This document shows positions 34,881-45,393 of a stretch of 64,000 nt of DNA, one piece after another. The number at the start of each line of letters is the position of its first letter. The stretch's first letter is position 1. The position numbers and the translations under genes were made by a program. The notes below the pieces were generated by a model. That model had not been told where the DNA came from. It did not search any database and saw nothing but the letters and a program-made list of their open reading frames with translations. The stretch comes from Macrostomum hystrix (taxonomy: Eukaryota > Platyhelminthes > Macrostomidae): NCBI GenBank assembly GCA_950097015.1, contig CATNEN010000029.1, positions 5,599,501 to 5,663,500 on the forward strand. Reading direction: 5' to 3'.

Positions 34881-35754
34881 ATTGTAAATATATTTACCTG
34901 CAGATCTATGAAGTCTTAAAAAAACATCGAAATAATTGAACTCTGTAGATTTATCTATCCAAATCTAGATCTGTCAGTCTATAGATGCATCTGTGCATCT
35001 GTACATCTATCTATCAATCTGGAGATCTCTCCCATTGATCTGCAGGTCCATCTGTCCATCCTAAGGCCAATCTGTCCCTGCTGTGGCCCAAACAGCAGGG
35101 ACAGGCCCTGCAGCTTGCAGAGAACTGAATTCGTGACAAATCCGCGTGTAAGGGACACTCCACCATGACCCTTAGCCTCACAATGAAACCATTGGGCCGC
35201 AAGTCCGGCTGTCCTACTCTCCCCCTACCCCACTAAGCAAGAAAACTCGCCCCAGCAACTCAATGAGAATCGAGAAGACCCTCTTCATCATCATCTTCGT
35301 CTCCAATGGCATCGATTCAAACTTGCTAGAGAAGAATAGACTGACTTATGAGCGAGAGTGGGGCTGCGTGAGAAATTCTTCATTTTGTCACTGTCCATCC
35401 TGCGCTTCTCGCTGTATATAGTAAGGCATCTCATTAGGCTTCTCACGGCGAGACACGGCCCAGATCTAGAGAAAAATAAACTGCAACTCACGCCAAGTTG
35501 AAAAAAACGGTGACCATGTATTGAATACACAGGCTCGGGTGCTAAGCCTGGTCTCCTCTAGGAGAGGAGGTTATGCTTTTTCATGACCAGTTTTCACATT
35601 GCAACCTGCTTTCCGTTTCCGTTTCAAAGAGGGGGCATGCTTTGTCTTATTCTTCTGACTCCACCACCTCGGGCCGATATTTAATTTTCAAAATCCAATT
35701 TTCCCACACTAAAAGTACTTTTCTGAGCAGCCACTCGTCATTCAGTGAGACAGT

Positions 35755-35785
<31 letters not shown>

Positions 35786-36035
35786 TCAATTTCGCCGCCG
35801 GAACAATCTCCCAACCTCGATTTCTTGGGCTCCCAATTATGCGACAAGCCTCAAGAGACAGTCACGCTTGGCCAAAGAAAGTGGAGCAGAGAATTCTGAA
35901 AATCACTCGCAATTATCAATCCAGCCAATGGATTTTGTTTCCCTTTTATGCGACCATTGCCGATTGATCGCAATTGAAAGCTTTGGCGTGTGAATAGCTA
36001 TCGGATCACGCAGAGATAGATAGAGTTCGAGAGTT
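34881..36035. other. No gene recognised; (GA)n tract at 35756-35781
   Basis: The only clear structure is a 13-copy GA dinucleotide run. Upstream promoter sequence of the next gene may lie at the right end. Confidence 0.4.
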
Positions 36036-36424
36036 CTTGGCTTAGGAACTCTCAGTTTTTCTGCAACGATTTAACTGCAGAATTCAATTCAGTACATGCA
36101 AAGCAAGGTGAGTCAACCGCACCAAGCTTGCGTTTATCAAATATGGATCGTTAGCGAATATACATTCCCTTCACGTACAGTTGCTTTGGGCTTAGAAATA
36201 GATAAAGAACTGGTTCTCTTATCAGCTGGTGGTCTTAAAAATTTTTGGCCATAGACACTAAATTGCTTGCTTTGGGCCAGACTGGAATTGGTGTGTCTAC
36301 GTGGTGAGCAGTGCATGCCAGTTTCAGAGGTTAAAAGTCTGCGCAAAACACATTAGTTGGTTTTTAACGCAGGTCTACAGTCGGCTATAGTCAGCCGCTA
36401 AACTAAACTAAACTCTAATTTCAG

Positions 36425-37283
36425 CGCGTTTCTTGATCGACCATCGATGTCTTGGGGAGTGAGTTTAACATTTGTATTTGATTATTCTATTTTAGATTCT
36501 AGATTTATATTTTCATAAAAGTTATAAAACAGGCAGGTAAATAATAGAAGAATAGTTAGAAACCATTAAACTAAACCCAGCTGGGCCAGGTGAAGTTTCT
36601 CATTTATCATTATTTCCTCATTTTTTATCTCGAATCACTACGTCACGCAATTCTATGCTACTCACTGGACTAAGTAGTATTATGCGATTGTTTTCATTAA
36701 ATTCAACTCGCAGGGTCACCAAAATCATCACCATCATCACGGCGGTGGACATCTGCCGCCGCCGCCGCCTCCGCTAGGCCACGGAGGCCATCACCAGCAT
36801 CATCAGCACGGCCCCTTTCCGGTTCCCGACCCATTTCCGCACCACCACCACAACCACCCGCCACCAATCTGCGGCCCGATGCCGCCGCCTCCAAACTGCG
36901 GCCCGCTGCCGCCGCCTCCGAACTGCGGTCCGCTGCCGCCGCCTCCAAACTGCGGCCCGCTGCCGCCGCCTCCAAACTGCGGCCCGCTGCCGCCGCCTCC
37001 AAACTGCGGCCCGCTGCCGCCGCCTCCAAACTGCGGCCCGCTGCCGCCGCCTCCAAACTGCGGTCCGCTGCCGCCGCCTCCAAACTGCGGTCCGCTGCCG
37101 CCGCCTCCAAACTGCGGTCCGCTGCCGCCGCCTCCAAACTGCGGCCCGCTGCCGCCGCCGCCAGGGCCCTACAATCCAGGAGTCGGTGGCGGCAACCCCA
37201 TCGGCGCCTGCCCGCCGCCGCCTCCGCCAATCGGATGTCCGCAGCCGCCGTATCCATCTGCTTCGGGCACAACGCCCTGGTGA
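36425..37283 (+). CDS. His/Gly/Pro-rich protein with ten CGPLPPPPN-type repeats
   Basis: Coding exons are 36447-36458 (MSWG, then the donor GTGAGT) and 36714-37283, which joins in phase 0 after CGCAG. An upstream non-coding exon probably ends at 36107 (AAG|GTGAGT), with its acceptor at 36424, 22 nt before the ATG. The product has 193 residues: an N-terminal His/Gly/Pro region, then ten exact 9-residue repeats LPPPPNCGP (27-bp DNA repeat, 36879-37148), then a Gly/Pro/Cys tail ending in TTPW. There is no signal peptide or membrane segment. One cysteine per repeat suggests a cross-linked or metal-binding structural protein, but that is inference. I do not recognise a family. Confidence 0.7.
36879..37148 (+). 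repeat. 27-bp coding repeat (PPPPNCGPL)
   Basis: Ten in-frame copies differing only at synonymous sites (GGC/GGT, CCG/CCA, AAC), so the protein repeat is under constraint or very recently expanded. Confidence 0.9.
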
Positions 37284-37507
37284 AGCCGCTTTACTGCAGT
37301 GAGATATATGCAGCAGATTTTACACTGACAAGTTAAACAGAGCTGGGGACTTAATAATTTTGGGAACTTACTAAAAACTCTCTTTGGTTTTTACTTTTCA
37401 AGAAAGAAAATTATTTGTTTATTTGTTTATTTGTTTATTGTTATTTATATTGCTTAATTATTGCGCCGACGAATAGTCTTGTACAATATAATTCTTAAAT
37501 TGTATTT

Positions 37508-37518
37508 TTAAAGATCTT
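37508..37518. repeat. Left target-site duplication TTAAAGATCTT
   Basis: Exact 11-bp match to 40841-40851, bracketing the LINE. Confidence 0.85.
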
Positions 37519-39637
37519 GGATGAGCAATTGTGGAACGCCGTGTTCTTTGAGCAGCCATGCAATGGCCGGCCTGCTGATGGAATCAAACGCTTTGCGGAA
37601 GTCGACGAAAACGATGGATGCCGACATCTGTCGCGTCCTGCAGGCTTCGACCACGCAGCGGATGGCAGCCACCTGCTCAGAGGTCGAGCGGCCAGGGCGG
37701 AAACCACTCTGGAGGTGAAGAAGCCGCTGATTGATAGTGGGCAGCAGGCGGTTGCGCAGGACGATGTTCAGGACTTTAACCAGCGTGCACTCGAGGGCAA
37801 TGCCGCGGAGGTTGTCGAGGCTGCTGGAGCTTCCTTTCTTGGGTATGGCGATGATCTTGGATATCCTCCAAAGAGCCGGAGCTCGGGCTGTGGGATCACC
37901 TCCCAAGGGGCAGGAGCGGTTGAGAATACCCGTGAGAACAGGCAGCAGCTCGGGAAGCTTGAGGACGCGCGGCGGGATTTCGTCAACTCCTGCGGCGGTA
38001 TCGGATCTCATTGTCTGCAGGGCTTTCTTCACCTCTGCAGAGCGGATAGGAGCGCAGTCGAAGGTGCCGTCGGGAATGGGCAAGAGGCCTTCAAGAGGCG
38101 GGAGCAGGGGGTCGGGCGCGTCGGCGTTGAGGACGCCTTCGAAATGGTCAGCCATCATCTGCTTGCGCTCTTCTTGGGAGTTGGCAGGGATGATAGCCTT
38201 CGGTGTGGCGCGACGGCCCGTCAGACGGTTGATGGCCCGCCAGGCGGCCGCAGGGCGACAGTTGTCCGTGGCCGCCTGGATCTCGGTGAGCGCCTCTTGG
38301 GTTGCGAGCTCGGCAGCGATGCGGTGAGCGTCTCTCAGGGTGTCGGTCGCCGCTGTTGCCTGCTCACTACCGGCGCCGTGTCTGGCAACCGTTGCTTGGA
38401 CGAGGCTGCGGGCTCGAGTGACGCTGGGGTCGGAGGTCCAGCGGGCGCTTGATTGGCGAGACTGGCGTTTGGGCAGCGATGCAGTGGCAGCAGAGGCTAC
38501 TGCCGTCGCAAGCTCGTTGAAGCTGCTGTTTAGAGTGAGCCCGGCGGCAAACAGTTGGTTAAGGAAGGCTGCTTTAGTCTCAGTCCGGGCCAGGGCAGCC
38601 CAGTAGGGTGGTGCCGTGGGGCGACGGAACCTCTGCCACCGATGATCGAAGTGGCAGCAGACGAGGGCATGGTCGGAGGGGACGCAGTGCAGCACGATAC
38701 TCTGAGCAGCGCGGAGTCGGGAGCGGGAGGCGGCTGGACACAGGATCCAGTCTAGCCTCGTCGTACGGCTGTTTGGACCCCGGAAAGTCGGAAGAGCGTT
38801 GAGGCGCTGGCGGAAATAGCCGTTTGCAGCGAGCAAATTGCGAGAAGCCATGAAAGTTGACAGGTGTGGAGTGTTGGCATTTGGAGTGCCGCACCTGTTT
38901 CTCACCAATTGGCCGTCCACCGGGAGAGGCGCGTTGAAGTAGCCGGCGATGAAGTAGAGGTCCCTGGAGGCGAGGTGGTCTAGCTGGTGGCCCAGTTGAT
39001 CGTAGAATTGAAGGGTGGTGGTGGCATCCACGGTGGTAGCCGGGGCAGTGGGGGCGTAGACACAGAGGACATGAAGCCGGCGATCTGAGATGGCAAACGA
39101 TGCATGACCGATGCGATCAGAGATAAAGCTGAGGCTTAACAGAGAGCGGTTTGCCAGCGGCGAGAGCAGGAAACCGATTCCGCCGATGGCCTGGTCAGAA
39201 GCTGCAGCTGATTTGAAGAACCAGCCATTGCCAAGGTCGATGTCCAGGTTGGCAGTCCTGCGGTGTTCTTGAATAGCTACGATGGAGACAGAGAGATCGA
39301 TTGCTGCTTTAGCAAGCTCAAGGAGCCTCCATTGGTTAGAGAGAGTGCGTGCATTGAATGTGGCAATGGACAGAGAGTTTAGCAGTTTCCGACCCTGAGG
39401 CTGCTGTCTGGGGTTGTTGGCGCTGGCGTTGGTGTCAATATCAGGCAGGTGTGTAGTGCGGGGTGCTGGCGGTGGAGTTGCCAGCACTCGAGGCTCCGGC
39501 TGGGCAAGCCGCGAGTCCTTGTGGCGGTCTACGTGGCGGAGGCGGGCGAGAGCCCGCAGCTCTTTGCGTCGAGCATTGAACCGCTGCTGGCGACGTTCAG
39601 CAGCAGCAGCGCTCCGCCTTCCGCGGTGGGTGGCCAT
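37519..39637 (-). pseudogene. LINE ORF, 5' half: AP-type endonuclease and RT fingers/palm start
   Basis: The frame opens at ATG 39637 with a basic N-terminus. The apurinic-like endonuclease shows TFNARTL, IQEHRR, RLDWILC and PSDHALV, but the usual GDFNA motif reads GYFNA, a lost catalytic aspartate. The RT then shows a PKKG and NLRGIAL region and motif A (FVDFRKAFDS). It breaks off after HGVPQLLI at the inversion point, and the final QDL codons come from the target-site duplication. In family members this protein nicks the target and primes reverse transcription. Confidence 0.88.
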
Positions 39638-40840
39638 CTTAGTAGCCGCACGCTCCAGAGGAGGGCGACTCCGTTAGCCCGTGGCCCGCGCCGGTGCCGG
39701 ACGGTGGCCTCCTTACTTTTACTCCAGCGGAGTGAAAAATAAGGTGCTGCAGCGAAAAATAAGGTGCTAACTGAAAAATAAGGTGCTAACTGAAAAATAA
39801 GGTGCTAACGAGGTTTCCACAATTGCTCATCCAAGCAGTGATGGACCTTTACACCGACTCCAGTGCTTTTATTCAGACTGCAGACGGGCCCACGACCGAG
39901 TTCGCTACCACCTCTGGTGTTCTTCAAGGAGACACCCTTTCTCCTTTTCTTTTCGTGATGGTCATGGACTTCGTTCTCAGGCGCGTCCTACGCGACGACG
40001 ATGGCTTCATGGTCACCCGCAGGCGTAGTGCCCGGCTCCCCTGCGTCCGCCTGACCTGCCTCGCCTATGCCGACGACGTCGCCCTGACCTGCTGCGACCC
40101 TGACGCAGCCCTGAGAGCGGTCTGTCGCCTGGCCGAGGAAGGCAGGAGAGTCGGGCTTCACATTAACTACAACAAGACGGAGGTCCTGCACATGGGCACA
40201 GCAACCGCCCCACCACTCCAACTTCCAGACGGCAATGTCATCAACACCTGCCAGGACTTTAAGTACTGCAAAGGTGTGCAAATTTTGGACGCCAACGCCA
40301 TCATCGAATACCGCAAGCAACAGGCCTGGCGCGCCCTCCACCTTCTGCGTACCATCTTTGACTCTACTGCCTCCGACGTCCTGAAGATCGGCCTCTTCCG
40401 CTCAGCTGTCGAATCCGTCCTTGCATATGGCCTCGAAGCAGTGCCGATGACGCCTACCCGTGAGGCTGCCCTGGAGGCGTCTCACCGACACCTGCTGAGG
40501 TCGGCGCTTGGCATCCGCTACCCTGAGACTGCGAGCAACGCCGAGCTGACCGCGAGAGCCCGTGTGCCCTCCTTCGCTCGTTCCCTGCAAAGGCGTCGGC
40601 AAATGCTGGCCGGCCACTGCCTGCGGGCTCATGCGAGGGGTGCGGGCCCGCAGCTCGCGACCCTTCTGCTCAACCCGCCCAGTGAAGGCCTTCGGCGTGG
40701 ACAGGGCCGTCGCGTGACTCTACTTGATTGCCTTTTAACTGACTTGCAGAGTCTTGGCTTCTCCCCTCAGGCTGCTGCCAGGGCTGACTCCCGCGTTTTT
40801 CGGCAGCGTGTGTTCGCTGCAGCGTCCGTTATTATTATTA
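37519..40840. mobile_element. RTE-like LINE with inverted 5' half (twin-priming structure)
   Basis: The 5' part (5' UTR, endonuclease and first half of the RT) lies on the minus strand at 37519-~39750. The 3' part (second half of the RT and (ATT)n tail) lies on the plus strand at ~39815-40840. Both halves break at the same codon region and share 21 bp (TTCCACAATTGCTCATCCAA + G; 37516-37536 and 39815-39835). An identical 11-bp target-site duplication flanks the whole. The order B'A'-CD is what twin priming leaves in L1 insertions. Four copies of an ~19-bp repeat (AAAAATAAGGTGCTAACTG type, ~39733-39810) sit at the internal junction. The element is dead. Confidence 0.88.
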
Positions 40841-40851
40841 TTAAAGATCTT
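39815..40851 (+). pseudogene. LINE ORF, 3' half: RT motifs B-E and C-terminal domain
   Basis: It continues the RT from PQLLIQ, with motif B (GVLQGDTLSPFLF), motif C (LAYADDVAL) and motif D (INYNKTEVLHMG), followed by the RTE-type C-terminal region (YRKQQAW, FRSAVES, RRRQMLAGH). The KYCKGVQIL segment looks locally damaged compared with the usual FKYLG. The frame runs without a stop into the (ATT)n tail and 10 further codons of flanking DNA. No 3' UTR is visible. Confidence 0.85.
40841..40851. repeat. Right target-site duplication TTAAAGATCTT
   Basis: Follows the (ATT)n tail directly and matches the left copy at 11 of 11 bases. Confidence 0.85.
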
Positions 40852-41050
40852 ATTCAGAGAAAACTACAGCAGAATCAGTAAAATAAGCACTTTCTAAATA
40901 CACCAATGTATCCTCATATTAAGCATGAAAAAAGCAGTTTTAGCTTCTAATTTGTAGGAACAGATGTATACATTACGAATTACAATACGAGCTAATATAT
41001 TACAAAATATTTTTCTTCTAGGTAGCTCCCTGTATAATCATTAAAACTGT

Positions 41051-41700
41051 CTCCCTGTCCCATCCTCTGTCTCCCTGTCCCATCCTCTGTCTCCCTGTTA
41101 CCGTCCTCTGTCTCCCTGTCCCATCCTCTGTCTCCCTGTTACCATCCTCTGTCTCCTTGTTACCATCCTCTGTCTCCCTGTTACCGTCCTCTGTCTCCCT
41201 GTCCTATCCTCTGTCTCCCTGTCCCATCCTCTGTCTCCTTGTTACCATCCTCTGTCTCCCTGTTACCGTCCTCTGTCTCCCTGTTACCGTCCTCTGTCTC
41301 CCTGTCCTATCCTCTGTCTCCCTGTCCCATCCTCTGTCTCCTTGTTACCATCCTCTGTCTCCCTGTTACCGTCCTCTGTCTCCCTGTTACCGTCCTCAGT
41401 CTCCCTGTTACCGTCCTCTGTCTCCTTGTTACCGTCCTCTGTCTCCTTGTTACCGTCCTCTGTCTCCTTGTTACCGTCCTCTGTCTCCTTGTTACCGTCC
41501 TCTGTCTACCTGTTACCGTCCTCTGTCTTCCTGTCCCATCCTCTGTCTTCCTGTCCCATCCTCTGTCTCCCTGTTACCATCCTCTGTCTCCCTGTTTCCG
41601 TCCTCTGTCTCCCTGTCCCATTCTCTGTCTCCCTGTCCCATTCTCTGTCTTCCTGTTCCATCCTCTGTCTCCCTTCCCCATCCTCTGTCTTGTATGCACC
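41051..41700. repeat. 20/21-bp minisatellite CTGTTACCGTCCTCTGTCTCC
   Basis: About 31 copies alternating between a 21-bp form (GTTACCGTCC or GTTACCATCC) and a 20-bp form (GTCCCATCC). The mixed unit length shifts the frame, and the resulting open frames are not genes. Confidence 0.95.
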
Positions 41701-41704
41701 CATT

Positions 41705-42230
41705 TTTAATTAAGTTTTTTTTTCTCCCGCGCTCCTCAAACTCTGCCACGCCGAGCTGCCACACTAATCTCTAGTCTGTGGCAGCCCAAATCCCCCTGCC
41801 AATTCCAATGCGCAACTATTGGTTGCTGCGCAGTATCTGTAACAGGTGTGTCTCCAATCTCAGCTTTCCGCCGGCAAATGCAAAGCCGCACAGCGGAACG
41901 AACCCGCACTGGGCTGGATTTCTGAAACCTCTGTCAGCTATAATTAAGAGGCCTCGATAAACAGAATCTGGTGGCGCCCCATTTATTCTCTCGTCAAGCT
42001 GTCGGGCGTTTCTCCCCGAACGGCTTCCACCGATAAGCCTTCGAGGCGGGTCCTTCGCAAATGAAAACTGCCGGGTTGGTCAAGCGAGGCGAACTCGGGC
42101 TTTGGTTGGCCCGTTGCGAACCCGAAGCTGGGTGCAAACACTGCCACGGAGCTGGTGACAAAAATAATTATTTTTCTGATGTTTCCGAACGTACTCTCTC
42201 CCTTTCTCCTCCTTCTTTCTGCTTCTCTCT
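41705..42230. other. No gene recognised
   Basis: Unique sequence between two pyrimidine-rich arrays. No domain-bearing frame. Confidence 0.45.
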
Positions 42231-43455
42231 CTTAATGTCTCTCCATCAATCTCTCTCCAATGTCTCCTTATCAATCCCTCTCCAATGTCTCCCTATCAAT
42301 CTCTCTCCAATGTCTCCCTATCAATACCTCTCCAATGTCTCCCTATCAATCTCTCTCCAATGTCTCCCTATCAATCTCTCTCCAATGTCTCCTAATCAAT
42401 CTCTCTCCAATGTCTCCCTACCAATCTCTCTCCAATGTCTCCCTATCAATCTCTCTCCAATGTCTCCTTATCAATCTCTCTCCAATGTCTCCTAATCAAT
42501 CTCTCTCCAATGTCTCCCTACCAATCTCTCTCCAATGTCTTCTTATCAATCTCTCTCCAATGTCTCCCTACCAATCTCTCTCCAATGTCTCCCTATCAAT
42601 CTCTCTCCAATGTCTCCCTATCAATCTCTCTCCAATGTCTCCCTATCAATCTCTCTCCAATGTCTCCCTATCAATTTCTCTCCAATGTCTCCCTATCAAT
42701 TTCTCTCCAATGTCTCCCTATCAATCTCTCTCCAATGTCTCCCTATCAATTTCTCTCCAATGTCTCTCTATCAATTTCTCTCCAATGTCTCCTTATCAAT
42801 TTCTCTCCAATGTCTCCCTATCAATTTCTCTCCAATGTCTCCCTATCAATCTCTCTCCAATGTCTCCTAATCAATCTCTCTCCAATGTCCCCCTATCAAT
42901 ATCTCTCCAATGTCTCCCTATCAATCCCTCTCCAATGTCCCCCTATCAATATCTCTCCAATGTCTCCCTATCAATTTCTCTCCAATGTCTCCCTATCAAT
43001 CTCTCTCCAATGTCTCCTTATCAATCCCTCTCCAATGTCTCCCTATCAATTTCTCTCCAATGTCTCCCTATCAATCTCTCTCCAATGTCTCCCTATCAAT
43101 TTCTCTCCAATGTCTCCCTATCAATCTCTCTCCAATGTCTCCCTATCAATCTCTCTCCAATGTCTCCTAATCAATCTCTCTCCAATGTCTCCTTATCAAT
43201 CTCTCTCCAATGTCTCCTAATCAATCTCTCTCCAATGTCTCCTAATCAATCTCTCTCCAATGTCTCCCTATCAATTTCTCTCCAATGTCTCCCTATCAAT
43301 TTCTCTCCAATGTCTCTCTATCAATTTCTCTCCAATGTCTCCTTATCAATCTCTCTCCAATGTCTTATTATCAATCTCTCTCCAATGTCTCCTTATCAAT
43401 CTCTCCAATGTCTCCCTATCAATCTCTCTCCAATGTCTCCCTATCAATCAATCCC
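42231..43455. repeat. 25-bp minisatellite TCTCCCTATCAATCTCTCTC + CAATG
   Basis: About 49 copies of a 25-bp unit. Because 25 is not a multiple of three but the unit has no stop in any plus frame, a 400-codon frame cycles through three peptides. It is a repeat artefact. Confidence 0.95.
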
Positions 43456-44212
43456 CACATGAAATATTGAGTAGGCAAATACTTTCAGGTCATCAGTGTA
43501 CTCCAATCATTGGAGCATGTCCAACAAAGGAGACATGATTCTCCAAAGTTCTTCGCAACTTCATGAGTCGCTCGGCGCCCGCCAGCGATGAAGATCTACA
43601 AGTGTGGCGGCGGGGCTATGGCCAGAGCAGATTACAGATCTGTCAGCGCCAATCAGTGCTGCATGGGCCGAAAAACTCACGGCCCAATGCGCAGTTGCAC
43701 TTGATTAGGCTGGACATTGGGAGGGAGAGATTGCCGGCCACTTTCACATTCTCCCCCCCTCTCTCTCCCTCTCTCGGCCATCGACGCGACAAAAATTGAA
43801 TCGCGGGGCGACGGCCAGATCTTCTCTTGACGACTCGCGCCCCCCAGTTCCGCATTCTTTGCTGCTTCTCTTCAGGGGCGGGGGGGCCAGGAGGGGGTGG
43901 GGCGCCTTTCCCCGGCTAAGCCTCCCTAGAAGCGGTTTATCCCGCAGAGCAAATCCACTTACGCCTCCTCGAACGCCAGCTCCCCTCTACCCGCCCTCGA
44001 GCGGGCCGACCTCGCCTTCCCCACCCCGCCAGGTCCCGGCCGGCTCAGCCGACTGCATGGCTTCATGGCAGCCAGCAATTGGCCAGCTGGGATAAGCTGC
44101 AGTTTTTTATCTGGCTGGATTTAGGCTCGGCATTGGCAGAGAGGGCGGCAACTCCAGCTGGCAACTAAAAAGAAAAAATACAACACTGGCTGGCAACCTT
44201 TGTGTGGAAAGT
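43456..44212. other. C-rich upstream region, no gene recognised
   Basis: Contains pyrimidine runs and G-runs (for example GGGGCGGGGGGGCC near 43875). It probably includes the promoter and 5' UTR of the lectin-like gene, but no defined signal can be placed. Confidence 0.4.
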
Positions 44213-45196
44213 ATGTCGCGGGCAGCATTGATTATTGTTGCTATAGCAACAGTGGCCAGCTCGCAGCAACTGCAAATGCCGTCAGCAAAGCTACGCGGTC
44301 TGCGGGTGATCTTGGGTGCCATGCCGTGGTCAGAGGCGGCACAGCTATGCGCCAAAGAGGGTCTGACATTGGCGCCCGCCGCAGCCGTGGCTGGAGGCGC
44401 CGCCATCGCTGGCAGCCGGCTGGCCGAGGAGCGGGTCGATCGGCGGCTCTGGATCGACGGCACTCGCGATCGGCGTCGGTGCAGCTGCCGTTGGGAGCTG
44501 GGCGGCGAAGGCACCGGGGAAGTGTCCGAGGACTGGCAGTTGGCCAGGAACGAGTGCCTGACTATTCAGCCGCCCGCACTGATCGGGTTCGCCGACTGCC
44601 AGCAGTATCAGGGCGGCGCCCTCTGCTCCCTACCGTTGCCACAGCTGCCGACTCCGACGGCTAAGCCGACAATGCCGACCTCCACAACAGCCGTGTCAGC
44701 TGCGTCTGCTGCCGCTGCAGCAGCAGCAGCCGCAGCGGCAGCAGCAGCGGCGGCAGCGGCTGGGCAGCACCGAGAAGCCTGGCTGCCGGCAGCCGCGGCG
44801 TCTCTTGCCGTTTGCCTGCTGGTCATTGTCGCCCTGCTGGTCATCATCGCCGCCCAGCGTGCTTCGACTTTATCGTCCGGAGCCTCGTCAGCAGTGGCAT
44901 CCCTTGCCATGTCGAGGGGCGGCGTCTGTGGAGGCGGCGCGGCCGCGCATAGAGTCATGAGTGGTTGCCATGGTAACACGGGCCCTACGCCGCGCCAGGT
45001 GTTCGCCAATCGGCGCACTGCGGCAACTGCGCCGCTAAACCTAGGAGGGCGGTCGGCGAATGCGCCAACGGCAGCGGTGGAGGAGGGGCCATGTGAGATC
45101 ACCTCCCTGTATGAGGCGGCAGTCTGCGGCGGCGTTGTCGGCGGCTGCTGCAGTAGCAGCAACACAATGGGGACTCTGTCGAGCCACAAACTGTGA
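44213..45196 (+). CDS. C-type-lectin-like type I membrane protein with poly-Ala
   Basis: 327 residues in one exon. A signal peptide (~1-17) is followed by a degenerate C-type-lectin-like domain (~35-142): W-S-E-A-A-Q-L-C, LWIDG, then NEC, ADC and ALC cysteines in lectin-like spacing. The calcium-binding EPN and WND motifs are absent, so sugar binding by the usual route is unlikely. A Thr/Pro stalk leads to 18 consecutive alanines coded by mixed GCN codons, one membrane span (~190-214) and a ~110-residue Gly/Ala/Ser-rich cytoplasmic tail. I chose the ATG at 44213 because it starts the signal peptide. The lectin assignment rests on pattern only. A 31-bp minisatellite begins ~200 bp after the stop. 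Confidence 0.65.
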   Translation: MSRAALIIVAIATVASSQQLQMPSAKLRGLRVILGAMPWSEAAQLCAKEGLTLAPAAAVAGGAAIAGSRLAEERVDRRLWIDGTRDRRRCSCRWELGGEGTGEVSEDWQLARNECLTIQPPALIGFADCQQYQGGALCSLPLPQLPTPTAKPTMPTSTTAVSAASAAAAAAAAAAAAAAAAAAGQHREAWLPAAAASLAVCLLVIVALLVIIAAQRASTLSSGASSAVASLAMSRGGVCGGGAAAHRVMSGCHGNTGPTPRQVFANRRTAATAPLNLGGRSANAPTAAVEEGPCEITSLYEAAVCGGVVGGCCSSSNTMGTLSSHKL

Positions 45197-45393
45197 AGCC
45201 TCTCGGCGTCTAAACCAATCAATTACCTGCTAGTGTTACCTGCTCTTTATCCGATTACGAGAACATATTTAACAGGTTCAGATATCTACCCCCAGTTTCT
45301 GGTTCTCCGGATCCAGATCCCACAAAGCATTAGCCTTTAAAATCCTGATCCCACAAACCCTCGATTAATCAGTTGCGCCCACCGACCCCAAAC

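Noticed and set aside
36703-37272. Minus-strand frame with AAAAGRSLEA repeats
   Set aside because: Antisense of the Pro-rich repeat gene. The plus strand has matching splice sites and synonymous variation.
37517-38452. 311-codon plus-strand frame
   Set aside because: Antisense shadow of the LINE endonuclease/RT coding strand.
42260-43462. 400-codon plus-strand frame (SLSISLQCLPIN peptides)
   Set aside because: Translation of a 25-bp minisatellite cycling through three frames.
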